From Favolaschia claudopus (lineage: Eukaryota > Basidiomycota > Agaricomycetes > Agaricales > Mycenaceae): DNA of 64,000 bases. Positions within the stretch are counted from its first letter, which is position 1. The number at the start of each line of letters is the position of its first letter. The translations under genes were made by a program, and so were the position numbers. The notes under the pieces were generated by a model. It saw only the letters and a program-made list of their open reading frames with translations, had not been told where the DNA came from and ran no database searches. Positions 1-11,590 of the stretch are shown piece by piece. The stretch covers positions 310,001-374,000 of the forward strand of contig JAWWNJ010000026.1 of assembly GCA_037176885.1 (NCBI GenBank). The letters run 5' to 3'.

Positions 1-471
1 TTTAGCGCACCACGCAGAGCCGTAATTTTGATTTGCTGCAAGTGAGAAATGCAATCTGTCCCTGGCACGCCTGAAATTCGCCCTTGCAAAGAAGTTAAGA
101 ATTTACGTTGAGGCAGATTGAATTTCTGAAGTTCTTGTGGTATTGTTGTAATCTATTCGAGTCATTCCTGACTCACTTATCGACTCATTACTCAACTCAC
201 AACCAATTCACTTCCTGAGTCATTTCTACTGGAGTCATTCTGTTCTGACTTATTCTAGTTCTATAGATATCTTCTCTGTACAGTATATAAAGCTCGACTT
301 GAGCCCTCATAATATATCTTGTTCTCTACCACCCACCTTGTGCGATTTCAACTATAGGTATTATAGCAGCCAGGAACTTTGCACGAGTCTTTTGGCGCTG
401 CGTTGGGTGAAAACCTATCCAACTCAACCCCGCTCTTGGCTAGAACAGCAGCCTTAAGCTGAGCCAATTTG

Positions 472-631
472 TGTTGGAGGGTGTACACCAGATGGAAGCC
501 GAAAAGGCAAATAGAGCACCAGATGGGAGGCGAAAAGGCTAGTCACATTGTCACAAAGTGCCTAAATACGTGACAATGTACGAATGAGGAAGGCGACACC
601 GTCTGTACCAAACCACGCCATTCTCCAACGT
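472..631 (-). repeat. 3' LTR of the gag-only copia element
   Basis: Diverged copy of the LTR at 1717-1865. It has an extra 'agcaccagatgggagg' stretch, and its inner edge near 631 has lost the canonical TGTTGAACG start. The gag frame continues into it. Confidence 0.7.
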
Positions 632-1542
632 GGATGCCCCAGAGCTCGAGAAACACCTCGGGATCGAGGCCGGCATCAAGAGCGGTCGCAAATGCAGCCT
701 TGTGCGACTGAGGAGAGCGAAGATTGGAATTGATCCAATCCTTGACGAAGGCGGGCATGGTATGCATGCATTTGTGAGCGATATGGCCAACACGACCGCA
801 GCGATGACAGTTGGAATTAGTGGGTTCGCACCACCGAAAGCCCTGAGAGTCCTGGGGAAAACCGTCAGAAGAAATGCTGCCAGTCAAGGGGGAAGAAGAG
901 GTGGCGGCGAGGGCGGGGCGACGGGGAACAGGAGCGCTGCGAGCGATGAATGCGAGGGGACTGAGGCCATCATCCTCCTGCTTGATCCCAGGATCAGCAG
1001 CAGACGCCGTGAGGAGATCGGTGACGTCTTTAAGCGTGGGCTCCACAGCGCGTGTGAGAAGAACTGTGCGGACGGAGCTGTAGGAGGAATGGAGGATAAG
1101 GAGAAGATCCTTATGATATGTGTCGTCAATGGTGACCCCCATGGCAGTGAGCTTCTTGACAACATCAGCCATAGCACGGGTGTAGACGGAGATATCTTTA
1201 GAAGGATCGTGGCGGACAGCATTAAGCTCCGCGCGACCTACAATACGATTGGTCGTATTCGATTTCTCGAAGTGACCCTTGAGAGATTTATAAGCCGCAG
1301 TAGCCGAGACCTGATTCTCGACAAGATACTGATAGTCCTCATGGACATGGGAGTAGAGGTGGGGGATGATCATACGATCAAGGGAAAGATGGTCGGCTTC
1401 GGTACCAGGACCTGTATCTATAACCCAGAGAGCGTCCGAGAAGGAAGACCTTGAGATTCTTCACAAACTTGGCCCAATTGGACCCATCAAGTATGACAGT
1501 GAGGACATTAGTCAGAGCTGTGGTGATAGGGGGTGGAGCCAT
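543..1542 (-). pseudogene. copia-type Gag (UBN2-like capsid domain plus zinc knuckle), frameshifted
   Basis: Reading starts at an ATG near 1542 (MAPPPITTALTNVL, then NWAKFVKNL, the usual N-terminal copia Gag segment). About 80 bases later a one-base frame change is needed to reach ALWVIDTGPGTEADHLSLDR and the long frame that ends at 543. The same frame change is present in the related copy at 22950. The long frame has the UBN2-like helical region (YKSLKGHFEKSNTTNR, ISVYTRAMADVVKKL) and one CCHC zinc knuckle (CHRCGRVGHIAHKC). The last 25 or so residues are translated from the 3' LTR. Known role of the family: capsid and RNA packaging. The shared frameshift suggests that both copies derive from an already frameshifted master, or that the frame change is tolerated. 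Confidence 0.7.
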
Positions 1543-1716
1543 GTGATCACGGGAAAGTGTGATACAGGATGTGTGACGTGACAGAAAAGCGCAGACAGGA
1601 AAAGGGTATCCAGAGAGCTAGAGGTGAATCCAGCTCAAAAGAAGAGATTTTGGGGTGAAAAGTGGCAGAGGAAGAGACAACGAGGTATAGGATGGTTCAA
1701 GGCGGGGCCCATAACC

Positions 1717-1865
1717 TGTTGGAAGGTGTATACCAGATGGAAGCCGAAAAGGCAAATGGGAGGCGAAAAGCCCAGTCACATTGTCAGTGCCTAAATACGT
1801 GACAATGTACGAATAAGGAAGGCGACACTGTCTGTACCAAACCACACCAAACACCACGTTCAACA
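1717..1865 (-). repeat. 5' LTR of the gag-only copia element
   Basis: 149 bp with TG...CA ends on the minus strand. It matches the repeat at 472-631 in the same orientation and the + strand copy at 22607-22767. The internal region starts immediately after it, with a GGTTATGGGCCC tract where a primer-binding site would lie. Confidence 0.75.
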
Positions 1866-3868
1866 GATTGGACTGCGAGTTTTCCTTTGCGCTTTGCGTT
1901 ATAATTGGTGGAATTCTTCCAATAGTGGGAGACTAAGATTCTTGAACGAACTTTTCAGAACAGTTTCACCAATATACTCTAGATAAATGAATTTCTTTGC
2001 ACTCATTTGTACAAAGATGAGCCCCTGATGCGCCCATGAACACCCTGTCGTACATTCTCTAACCCTTGCGAAGTTGACCACGTTGCTGGGGCGGGCCATA
2101 TTCGACGACTCCTTCTCCCGGCTCGAGTCGATTACCCTGGTGTGTACTGCCCCCACTTTCGTCTCTCTATCTTCACCATCAATGAAAACTTGCCCACCTC
2201 TCCACCACTTGAGTCCCGGCCACCAAAACATTGCAGCTCACGATCGCTGCTCCCCCTGTCAGTACTACGCCATGTTCAATGGCTTTACTCGGGGCTATTA
2301 TTCCAACTCGTCAGTTTTTTTTTCTCTCCGTCCTTTTTTGTGTGAGCCGGAAAAGCGGTTCACCAATGCCAAGCCGTTCAAGACCTGCACGGAGGCCAAC
2401 GTGTTGGTGGAAGCAGCAGTGCCTCACCTACCACCAAGGCGAGTGCCCTCCTTTTGAGACAGTGACTTTCTCCCTTGACCCCGACTAGCGAACCCACCCC
2501 AGCTCTGCCCCCTGCGACAATTTGCTTCTGCCTCCGGCCACTGCTGCCCCCATCGCTCCTGAAACCATTCCCGCTGTCGCCCAGTTTGACGGGTGGTTTG
2601 CCTCTTTTCGGTGGTTGGTTCTGCCCCCTCTTCATTCAACAGCACTTCCACGTCGTGCAGCTCCATGATGTCGGCTGCTCAAATCAAAAACGAGCTCACC
2701 AGCCCAAGCCCCACAAGAAATGAGCCCCCGACGGCCCACCTTCACTCACTCCTACCAGTTGCCTCATCGGCGCTCAACTTGCCGCCGATCGCGTCAACGC
2801 TGCTCGTGACCCTCCTCCTGGCGCGGCGCAAGATGCCGGCGATACTTCTCGATCCCCCACCCCCGCCCCGACCCCCACTCCGGCCAATAGCCCCGCGCCT
2901 GCGCCGGCAGTGCCTCTTCCATCCATCCTTCTCACTCCCGGCGCTCCTCCTCCCCCGTCTATGGGATTCAGGGGGTGGCGGAGTTCTACAATTCGTACGC
3001 GTCGGTGTCTGGAGGAGGACACCATCATGGTGACAGACAATCAAGAGAAATTGGAGGAACAGATGACGCGAGGAAAGTTTTCCGAGGACGGCCCAGGGGG
3101 TAAATGAGTGTTAGGTCCATATCTTTTTTTGGTTTTTTCTTGGACATCTATTCCACCTTTGCTATCCGCCTTCGTCATCGTTGCTATACTGTCGTGATAT
3201 TGTTGTTGTGCCCATCGCTGTTGCCGCTGCTCGATATATGTCTCGCTCACTTACTTACATCTGTGTATTGTATTTACTTGTCTTTTATTCACTACTCTGT
3301 ACCTACTTTCTCTTTCTTATTTGCTACGTTATTGCTTCCTTACCTTCACTGTACATTGTACCTCCTTTGTGTCCACATACTACTACTTTGCTGTTTTTTC
3401 TTCTTGTTATTCAATATATTCTTTTGTGTTGAGATTGTGATTGTTCTGAGCTACCAACGTACATGTTTGCTGCAGGTGGGTGGGAACTGCGAGCGGTGGC
3501 TGTGTACGCTGTAACGACTGGCCATTTTTGCGCGTTATATCTGGGTATTTTAAGTCAAGTGCGGCCCCAAATACCCCAACTACCTGCCACGACTATAGTC
3601 TTACTCGACTATCAATAGGAAGTCAGTACCTCTGTTGGTGACACTAAGGAGGGTCAAAGTGAGCTCCGAGCTGTTGACCGTAAATCCCATTACAGGAGAA
3701 AGGCATTATAATAATAGCCTACTGCAGTACTATGGATCTGTTCCATAACAGAACCCTCAGAAGAGTGACAAAGAGTCAAGTACTTGTGTACTACGGACTT
3801 AGACAAAGGTCTACAAGGATGTAGAAGGCGCCGCGGGGGCTATCTAGAAATCTATTTCTATATTAGAG
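1866..3868. other. No recognisable gene; pyrimidine-rich and proline-coding degenerate sequence
   Basis: Several short open frames on both strands overlap one another, but none has a recognisable domain or a consistent splice structure. From 3110 to 3520 the + strand is strongly pyrimidine-rich, so its open frames (Leu/Phe/Ser-rich) are compositional artefacts. The stretch 3511-3868 looks like old transposon or LTR sequence but I could not pair it with a partner repeat. Confidence 0.4.
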
Positions 3869-4171
3869 TCAGCACGGATGACTTTGTGGCTTGATAAATT
3901 GGACAACAGACGGGTCCGTGAAATCGCGAGTGAATTGGAATGTCCCAAGAATAGTCTTAGGAGTTAGTAGAGGTGTTGATGGCACCACCGGAAGGGTTGC
4001 CGCCAGTGACGGATTGACGGGATCACCAATGATGGTGTTCCGCGGGCTTCCGCAATTCAGTGATTCAACCGTGGGAGTCATAACTGCTGACTTTCTACTA
4101 AGAGGCTGCCGAAGGTCCTCCGGGACACCCAAATACCAATATACCATCTCTCTACTCAATTGGATCGACAT
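3869..4171 (-). CDS. Hypothetical ORF, 100 aa
   Basis: The ATG-started minus-strand frame begins MSIQLSREMVYWYLGVPEDL and is rich in Pro, Ser and Thr. An equally long frame overlaps it on the other strand, so it may be chance. Its position beside a possible LTR promoter (TATAAAAG at 4215) would fit the first codons of a retrotransposon gag, but there is no zinc knuckle or other signature. I do not recognise it. Confidence 0.2.
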   Translation of the reverse strand: MSIQLSREMVYWYLGVPEDLRQPLSRKSAVMTPTVESLNCGSPRNTIIGDPVNPSLAATLPVVPSTPLLTPKTILGTFQFTRDFTDPSVVQFIKPQSHPC

Positions 4172-5117
4172 TGCTTACTCTGTACTATTTATGTGATGTA
4201 TTTCTTGGCATTAGTATAAAAGGACCTGTATTTCTCGTTGAGTAGGAGGACATCGTGCTCAGTCTATTGGACAGCGTTGGTGAACTCAGGCAGCAACATA
4301 GAGGCATATATAAAGATATTGTCTACTTGTTTGTCTTAATAGAAACTGAGTTGAAGTTCAGTCAAGTGTGAATCCTAAGCATTTGTTTCGAAGAGTGTTC
4401 ACCCGCGGAGGCTTTGCTTTTGAGTAGCTTTGTCATGGTACTAGTGTGCTAGGAACTGCCTGCCTCTATAACCCGCGGACTGTCTATTTCGTTGTGAGGA
4501 TACATGTGCTCAAGAGTGAACTAGTATCTCCCTGAGTCTGAAGAGAGTGGAACGGTCCATCTGCTAAAGCATTGTGTTGGAACTGCTGGCGCATAACCTG
4601 AAGAGATCTGATTAGTCCTCGTCTGAAAGGCTTGTGCTATATAGAGTGTCAAACATTCCTGGAACTTGGAAGTTCAGGTCTATAGCACAACTGGTGCTAT
4701 AAGAATTGTACAGCTTACCACGGGAACTGCCTGTGGTCATTGTTCAATCTCGCCCTGATATTCAACTTTGTTGGTATCTTGTATCCTACCGTTTTATAGT
4801 TCCTACGCAGACGGAATCACTTCTATCTACGGTGTTCTGAGAGCATGTTTTGTGCAAGGTTTTTACTTGTAAGTCGACTTATATCCTCGTCACTGAGACA
4901 TCTGGATTTCGGATTGAACCCCACGAACTCTTCGAGAGACATTTGAGTGTATCTTGTTGACATATTTGTGTTGTAGTGTTGTGTGTGTTGGTTGATTGTG
5001 TTATATATATATTTTGGTGGTAGATTCTCTGCTGCACTATATTTAGCACTTCTGTCGATATATTCAAGTGTTAGCGTTACAACGCCTCTTCATACCTTTC
5101 TCTCTTTTTCACTCTCT
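4172..5117. other. Intergenic, possible old LTR with a TATA-like box
   Basis: TATAAAAG lies at 4215-4222. The region to 4900 has many short inverted words (for example tgctataag/ctatagca around 4640-4700), as decayed LTRs often do. No second copy was found in the window, so the LTR reading is only a suggestion. Confidence 0.3.
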
Positions 5118-5544
5118 ATGGGCCGCAAAACAAAGACAAATAAATCCAACGCGTCTGACGACGACGGCAGCTTGGACGATGAGGCGCCCCACAAGTGCGG
5201 ACAGCCCAGCGCCCGTCTTTGATTTTTACAAGAGAATCTGCCTCGCTATGTGGAGGCGTTGAAAAATAGATAAATTCAAGGCTTTGAAGAAAAAAGGCAC
5301 TCGCTACTGGTTCCCAATCCTCTTCGCACAATACTGGGACCGGTTTCCCTGGGATTTGCCTCTCAATCAGAAGCCGCCACCCTCTACAGCGCAGACAGAT
5401 CCTCAGACAGCGGATGAGGCGTTTGAGGCGCTGGAATTGAATCTGACGGAGGAGCAGGAAGAGGTGAAAGGGACTACACAACGGAAAACACAGAGCATAC
5501 GTGTTTTGGCGCGCTTTTACACGCACCAGATTGAGACTGACCGG
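5118..5544 (+). pseudogene. Remnant of a multicopy Agaricomycete protein family ('FPWDLPL' type), truncated by a gypsy LTR
   Basis: An ATG at 5118 opens MGRKTKTNKSN...; two frame changes then restore a continuous protein: LQENLPRYVEALKN, then KFKALKKKGTRYWFPILFAQ, YWDRFPWDLPLNQKPPP, and an acidic stretch ending FYTHQIETDR. The W-x2-FPW-x-LPL block followed by an acidic linker and a basic helix is a pattern I recognise from large families of hypothetical proteins in Agaricomycetes; no function is known to me. The frame stops exactly where a gypsy LTR starts (5545). The rest of the gene is not found on the far side, so the insertion was followed by a deletion. A second member of the same broad family lies at 57504-63649 and is also cut by this LTR family. 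Confidence 0.55.
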
Positions 5545-6486
5545 TGAAACGCTTGCACGCGGTCTAGTACAGCAAGTACTAGATAGTTTGTGGATTAACC
5601 CTGAAGGCCTATCTAGCTTTTAATCGCTAGCAAACCAACAAACCCAATCCTAACTACTTTCCCCTTGTAATGGTACTATAACTACGCTGAGTACAGCTCG
5701 TTTGATCACTTGTTTAAGATGATCGAAGGGAGCCTAAGATATAAACCTTTAACTAGTGCTAAATACGGTAGAATGCCAGATAGAATCAAGTCGTCTCTTG
5801 ACTAAAAGCCAAACGACTGCTCAAGTCCAATATTTAGCTGATACAACACAGCTAGGCCAAGTGGCCAAGTCTAAATCCAATCCAATTCCAAGTCCAACAA
5901 AGCTGATACCACACAGCTTACACAGAGTTCACACAAAATCCAAGTCCAATACTGCTGATACCACACAGACGGTCTTAAAGTCCAAATTCACACTAAGAGT
6001 GGGCGCGAGTAGATTGAGAAACTTGCACAAAACGCTAAACAGAGCTCTTGGTATAGAGTTGATATAGGATGTCAAGTCCTAGATCTCTGCCTTTATTCGG
6101 GACTTTGGCCAGTTAAACCGACACGCCCTAGCTAGGTCAGGAATCCAGTCCTGAACACCTTCTACCACCGGCCTTATATACTGTACATTCTAGCTTACTA
6201 TTTACTGATTACTTTACGACTGTCCACGGTCTATTTAATACACTGTCCAATAGGCATTCAGATAAATTATGATCCTTTGCTTCATCCCTGGTTTCCGATC
6301 GTTTCACAACCGTGATCAAATATGTCCAGTTTTCTTGAGAACCCTTGATCCTGGCTTCCCTGTTGACTCCTTTGTCTAGTTTACCGTAGAAACAGAAAGC
6401 TGAGCATCTAACGGTTAATTAGATACCCATACTTCCCGGGTTTAGCCAGAGGACTAACGTTACCTCGAGTTCGGCTTTGCTTGCCC
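5545..6486 (-). repeat. Truncated LTR of the 18-kb gypsy family
   Basis: Begins TGAAACGCTTGCACG and follows the LTR at 42980-44355 with scattered substitutions up to about 6486, where similarity ends in the middle of the LTR. It includes the 259-bp segment missing from the LTR at 26139. Orientation matches that of the large element (coding strand minus). Confidence 0.85.
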
Positions 6487-6724
6487 GGATGGTGGATGCA
6501 AGGGTGGGCGGAAACCAAAAAAAATACCTATGGCCGTTTTTTTCAAACTGACCTTTTGGCTGCACCACCCTACCACGTAAGCATTACGTAACATCCCAAT
6601 CGGGTAATCTTTCACGTGGTTAACTACCGGATCAAAATTCAATTGTCTTTCTTCTGTCTTTTGTAACTTATACCAACAATTTCACACTGTTGGAGCTCCC
6701 ATAAGGTGTAGTAAGGTACATTGA
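6487..6724. other. No gene seen
   Basis: Sequence beyond the broken LTR with no coding signature. A run of A at 6520 and a short purine-rich tract are the only features noted. Confidence 0.4.
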
Positions 6725-7078
6725 TCATTCAACCTCCTCCACCGAGGTGTCAAGCACCTTTTCAACCAATTTCCTGACCACAATAAGATCCCCAGTTTTC
6801 ATGAGATTCTTGACCCGTTGCGCAAGGTGGCGACGGTCAGGGGTGAGAATCTGACCTTGCTTGGAGTCAATTGGCATCCAGCTGCTGAGCTCGCGGATCC
6901 GTCCGAAGATTGCTTCCATACGTTCCAAGGCGGAGTCCAACACCAGCTGTGCGCGCGTCTCAATCAAGTTGTCGCTTGCGTCGCGTCCCTGGATTGTGAG
7001 TGTGGGGGTCACCACAGGGAGTTTTTCTGGAAGGCCGGGATCGGGCGGACGGTCGACATTAGACGAGTGGTAGAGCAA
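6725..7078 (-). CDS. Hypothetical protein, probably a 3' exon
   Basis: The open frame of about 117 codons has normal-looking amino-acid composition and an amphipathic helical region (ETRAQLVLDSALERMEAIFG, then RRHLAQRVKNLMKTG), ending at a TGA at 6725. There is no ATG at its upstream edge; the frame continues a few codons past 7078 to an AG, consistent with an acceptor site, so this is more likely the last exon of a spliced gene than a whole gene. No domain recognised. The upstream exon is not evident. Confidence 0.35.
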   Translation of the reverse strand: MLYHSSNVDRPPDPGLPEKLPVVTPTLTIQGRDASDNLIETRAQLVLDSALERMEAIFGRIRELSSWMPIDSKQGQILTPDRRHLAQRVKNLMKTGDLIVVRKLVEKVLDTSVEEVE

Positions 7079-8189
7079 ACACTCTTGTGAAATCGTGATA
7101 AGAACCTATTCCAAACGGGTAAGTTTTGGGTCCTATAACATTTCACTCACTGAATGGGTAGGGAGCCACCTTCTTGATGTTGATGTCGCGTGCTCAAAGA
7201 CGGGCATGAATAGTTGCCTCAATAGAGAGGTTCGTTCTTGTATTCAATTATATGATCACTCACTAGTCAATTACACAGTCAGTGGTCCAGTGCGATATCC
7301 ACCGCATAGCATCACAATCCCTGTATTCCCTCATCGCTGGTCAATGTTATTTGTCAAACTAAATTTGACGCGAGTGCCGATGTACACTAAGGATCAGTGG
7401 TAGACGCGCTGGGTGAAGGTGCATATGGAGCCTCGGTAATCCTGGTACAGGTTTACGCTGCATAGAACTCTGAGGCGCTGTAGTGCGTATTGTGAAACCA
7501 GAGAACAATCGCTTCATTAAGGCACGTCTTCGACGCTCGCCTGTTGACCATCGAACCGGGTGTACCATAACTGTGGTAGTCAACATACAGGTAGAGGAAG
7601 AAGATGAGAAAGTCGAAATTCGGGCACGAAACTATTATGCAATGTTGCATATAATGCTAAGCCTTGGCATTGTGGCCTATGGTCCTAGTGGGCCACATTG
7701 TGTGAATCTCCCTCCCTTCCCTCATCTGTTTATCACACATGTGTCACCACAAAATAAAACTCTTCTGTAAACCAAGCACGACATATTCTATGACGACAAG
7801 TTCTCGCATCTCGCCCAGAAAGCAGAATCCAGCACAATCTCTCCTTGTCATGGATTTTTTTAGATTCAAGTGCACTCGTGTAACTGTTGCAATGTTATAG
7901 CTCCTTCTACTGACAGGGTGATGTCGGGTACACTACAAAGATTCTGCATGCATCTTTTAACGCTGGTGCTTGGATTTGTCCTGGTCGAAGGTGGCAATTT
8001 TCGCTTGTTTTGTTCCTAGAGATTCTGCCATTAGAGTTTTTGATTCTCCTTGTCCCTTTGGGACTTCGAGTCATTCCGTTGTTTTCTCAGACCTATTGTG
8101 GGAGCAGGGAATGCTGCAGGAGGAGGGACCACTGTGAACGGATCCCGTGATGCACTTCGATAAACCCTGAGTTCACCCTTCCTCAAGGG
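7079..8189. other. No supportable gene
   Basis: Only short overlapping frames. No repeat partner in this window and no conserved motif was found. Confidence 0.35.
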
Positions 8190-9041
8190 CTGGTGGTGTC
8201 TGCAACGAATATTGTGGTGTGCGACATTGAAGAATGACCTGCAGGACACTTTTCAGAGCAGCATAAGCCGCGTTTTGGAAATGCTGAGGTCGGCTCGTAA
8301 GTAACATACATTGTATATGTAGACTGAGTAACAGGACCAGAAGTCTATGTTTGTGTGAGACAAGGGGTCCCGACATACTGAGGCTGGGACGGAGGCAGAT
8401 TCTGGGCTGTCTGCCTACCAACATTTGGAGGCTCAGGAGGCTCTGCTTTTGAAAACATCGAAGTATCAGTTATCTAGATTCAGACTCAAAGTCTATTTAC
8501 CGTCACTCGCGTCTGGCAATCCAATTTGCCAGCTACTTTGTCCAAGGACCAGTAGGGATATAATCCCATGATTTCTCCTGCCTGTGCAATGAATGATGAC
8601 CCCTACGCAGTGTATGTAATTGATACTCACCCAATCGGCGCTGTGCATTGTAGGTGGTTTTGTGGGGTCAGAGTCCAATTTCAAGCCATGCTGTGACTGC
8701 CTATGAAGGTAGTAGAGCTCCATGTAGAAAGGAACGTTCACAGAACTCTGTGGCCCTACATGCCATTGGCCGGGTCCCCTTTGATTTGGGCGAATAAAAA
8801 GATGAAAGGATTGCGGACAACGCACCACCTGCTGGTTTCAGCTGACCTGACGAAGCATCTCCCTTTTCTCTGCCAGGCTGCTGGGAATCTCCAACCCGTA
8901 GCGCTCTAATTCACGGGCGCATTTGCCAGACCCCAGCTTGTCACAGGAAAATATGATGATCTCTGACGAAAAACTGGATGGACCTACAGATTGACAAGCC
9001 AACAGGTAAGACATAGCTAGATTCTCTTTCACTTGCTGCAT
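8190..9041 (-). pseudogene. Remnant of an unrecognised spliced gene
   Basis: On the minus strand several exon-like segments join in phase. One segment contains NVPFYMELYYLHRQSQHGLK and ends MHSADW at a GTGAGT donor. After a CACAG acceptor comes AGEIMGLYPYWSLDKVAGKL, ending at GTAAATAG. After a GCAG acceptor comes EPPEPPNVGRQTAQNLPPSQ. That last frame then meets an in-frame TAG near 8358 and reopens as PVTQSTYTMYVTYEPTSAFP. A further upstream segment near 8850-9000 reads CARELERYGLEIPSSLAEKR. I recognise no family. Correct phase across two introns argues for a former gene; the internal stop and unclear ends argue that it is broken. Confidence 0.4.
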
Positions 9042-9252
9042 CGGCTATGACTAGCAAGAGGTTGATAACTGAGACACCCGTGTAAAGATTCCGCAGATAA
9101 TCAACTCACATATCGAGTCGAGGGCGCGTCAGAATAATCTTTAAGCTTTGATAACGAAACAAGAAAGCACCCTGCGTCCAGGCCGAAGATCGTAATTCGA
9201 CTGTCACCACCTAGTGACTGGATCGGAAGATTGATTGCTCGAGATACATGGT

Positions 9253-9347
9253 TGTTGAACAGGCAAGCACAGAGGTCTGAAGTCAACAGTGAGAACTCTA
9301 GTAGATTGCAATGTGAAGTAAATACTTGCCTGAAGTCAACAGGAGTA
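9253..9347 (-). repeat. Fragment of a copia LTR (3' end) fused to the pol remnant
   Basis: Matches the terminal 95 bp of the solo LTRs at 46009-46389 and 47833-48251 (ctgttgacttcaggcaag ... cttgcctgttcaaca). It joins the pol frame directly, so one deletion removed RNase H and most of the 3' LTR. It links this pol remnant to the solo-LTR family. Confidence 0.8.
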
Positions 9348-11590
9348 GCCAAATAGATGAGGCGACCAACAGCAGAGATGTAGATGCCATGGTACTTCTT
9401 GGCTTCCTCATCTGACTTGGCACGCATCTCCTTGGTCAAAGCTACACCAGGGAGCATTGGCGTCAACCACTCTGTGGGACCAAGATCTTTGAGCTTGAAC
9501 TCTTTAGAGAGCTCTTCAATGACCTTGTCAATTTCAGCATTGTCTTTAGCAGCGATGGTGCTGTCATCAACATAGATAGGAATGATGACACGCGTTAAGC
9601 CTCTAGCAAAGACGAAGCAAGGGCGGTCAGACTGGAGACATGTGAAGCCCATCTTAACCAGCTTTGCACACAGGACCTTGTACCATTCACGGCCAGCTTG
9701 CCTCAGACGATAAATGGTGCGATGAAGCTTAAGGAGCTGGTCATGCCGTCCCTGAGGAAAGCCTGGTGGCTGAGTCATATAGACGTCCTCTTCCAGGTGA
9801 CCATTCAGGTAGGCAGATGAGAAGTCAATGGAACGAAGTTTGAGGTCGTGCTGTGCAGCCAGTGCAAGGACAATGCGGAGTGTGGCAGGTTTTACAGTAG
9901 GGGAGAAAATCTCGTTGTAGTCAACACCATATTTCTGGGTGCGACCATCTGCAACGAGTCTCGCCTTGTAACACTCAATGGAGCCATCAGACTTGTGCTT
10001 TATAACAAAGACCCATTGGGAACGAAATGGCTTAACGCCAGGGGGTGCATCCACAACTTCCCAGGTGCAGTTCTCAAGCAGAGCATTAATCTCAGCAAGA
10101 GCTGCTTCCTTCCACAAATGAGCATCCTCACGCTTAAGCGCTTCATGATAAGAGCGCGGCTTGCCAGCATGCAGAGCAGACTCTGCAGAATGCACATGAG
10201 CAGCATTAAGTGCTTGGAGATAAGGGCTCACATGAGCAACAATAAGCGCTTTGAGAAGCAACTCATCATCACTCTCCTCATCCTCTTGAGCAGGAGCCGG
10301 CTCTGCTGGCGCAACAGGGGGATCAGCAGGAGCGGGCTCAACTGGCGCAGGAGGTTGGTTAACTTTCCACCACTCAGCAGCAGGTTTGTGTTCACTGGTT
10401 TGACCATGGTAACGCCGACGTGCAGCAATTCCAATAGGAGAAGGAGGTGGTGATTGCTGCTGAGAGCGGGTGAAGGCGAACGAAAAGTGTGATTGGAAGG
10501 AGGATTTGGATTTTGGGGATTGGGAGGGAGGTGCATGATAAACACCAAAGTCATCATCCTCATCATCGTCTCCCCCGTCGTTGTGCAACTCCTGCACAAC
10601 TGGAGGAAGATCAACAAATTCAGAGGAGGGACTGTTAGGACAGAGTTTAAGAAGAGTTGGTTTGTTCCCAGGGTAATAGCGCTCGTCAAAGACGGCACGC
10701 TCAGAGACAATCTTGTGTGTCTCTGGGTTGTAGAAGGGCCATCCCTTGTGTTGTGTAGGATATCCCACAAAGACGCACTTTTGAAAGTGGATGCCGGAAT
10801 TGTCCCGTTTATCTCTCTCTCTGCACATGAACATAGGCAAGACAGCCCCACACCCTAAGGTGTGACACATCAGGCTTACGCTTATACCACAGCTCAAACG
10901 GAGTAGTGTCTCCAGGGATATGAGCTGAGGGATGCATATTGCTCACATGAACATAAGCTGCAACTGCAAACACTTTAAAAGAAGGCGGCAGATTGGCTTC
11001 ATGTACCATAGCCGTAGTGTGCTCATCTATCGTGCGAGCACGCTCTGCTGTCCCGTTCTGCTGTGGTCTATTCCTTGTCGAATGACGGCGCACAATGCCA
11101 CAAGAGGTAAGGAAATCCTCAAACTCTAGAGACATGTGAAACTCCTTGATTTTGCAAGCAAAGTGATTCTCAGCATAAGCTTTGAACACCTTGAATGCAT
11201 CCACTCTTGTGCTTCATGTGCATACACACTTTGAAGCTTGTGTGATCATCAACAAAGACAATACGATGTCTCCACCCCTCACGGGTGAACACTTTGTACT
11301 GCTTCAGATCAGAGTGTATTAATTCAAGAGGTGCAGATGCACGATGTCCAGTGGAAGGAAATGGAGCCGCATTCAGCTTGCCAGCAAGGCAGGGCTCACA
11401 GATGGGATCTGGCTTCTGATTTGAAGTAAGCTTCGCACCACAGTAACCAGATTCTTGCTCAAGATCTTCTGGGTGTCATTGTGATGCCCAAATCGCAGTT
11501 TCAGATCAAGAGGCAAAGTTCCAAAGCTGTCCAAAGAGCGCAAGGATCATCCTCATGTTCCTTAACAAGAGGCTTGACATTTGTGTAACC
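9348..11590 (-). pseudogene. Ty1/copia Pol remnant (GAG-pre-integrase, integrase, reverse transcriptase)
   Basis: From high to low coordinates: a short gag-like piece (EHEDDPCALWTAL); a pre-integrase zinc region with CEPCLAGK; integrase core LIHSDLKQYK and RPQQNGTAERARTIDE; a linker (KCVFVGYP, NPETHKIVSERAVFDE); and the RT with WVFVIKHKSDGSIECYKARL, LRSIDFSSAYLNGHLEEDVY and the YVDD box. Lesions visible: frame changes near 11200 and 10850, loss of gag and protease, a deletion between KLKDLGPTEW and LTPMLPG that removes the RT thumb-connection segment, and loss of RNase H where the frame runs into LTR sequence after GRLIYLAT. This copy cannot encode a working polyprotein. Confidence 0.85.

Larger units (their letters stand above)
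472..1865 (-). mobile_element. Gag-only Ty1/copia-type LTR element (TR-GAG-like, non-autonomous)
   Basis: Two direct copies of a roughly 150-bp repeat (472-631 and 1717-1865) bracket an internal region that encodes only a copia-type Gag on the minus strand. The better LTR begins TGTTGAACG and ends CCTTCCAACA when read on the minus strand. No protease, integrase, reverse transcriptase or RNase H is present; the gag reading frame runs directly into the downstream LTR. This is the layout of terminal-repeat Gag elements, or of an internally deleted copia element. The bases next to the two ends (ATTTG and GATTG) do not form a clean 5-bp duplication. Related LTR pieces occur at 22607-22767 and 24521-24559. 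Confidence 0.75.

Noticed and set aside
3104..3514. Long Leu/Phe/Ser-rich frames that look like a multi-pass membrane protein
   Set aside because: The plus strand here is a long pyrimidine-rich tract, which yields hydrophobic codons in every frame. There is no conserved motif or splice structure.
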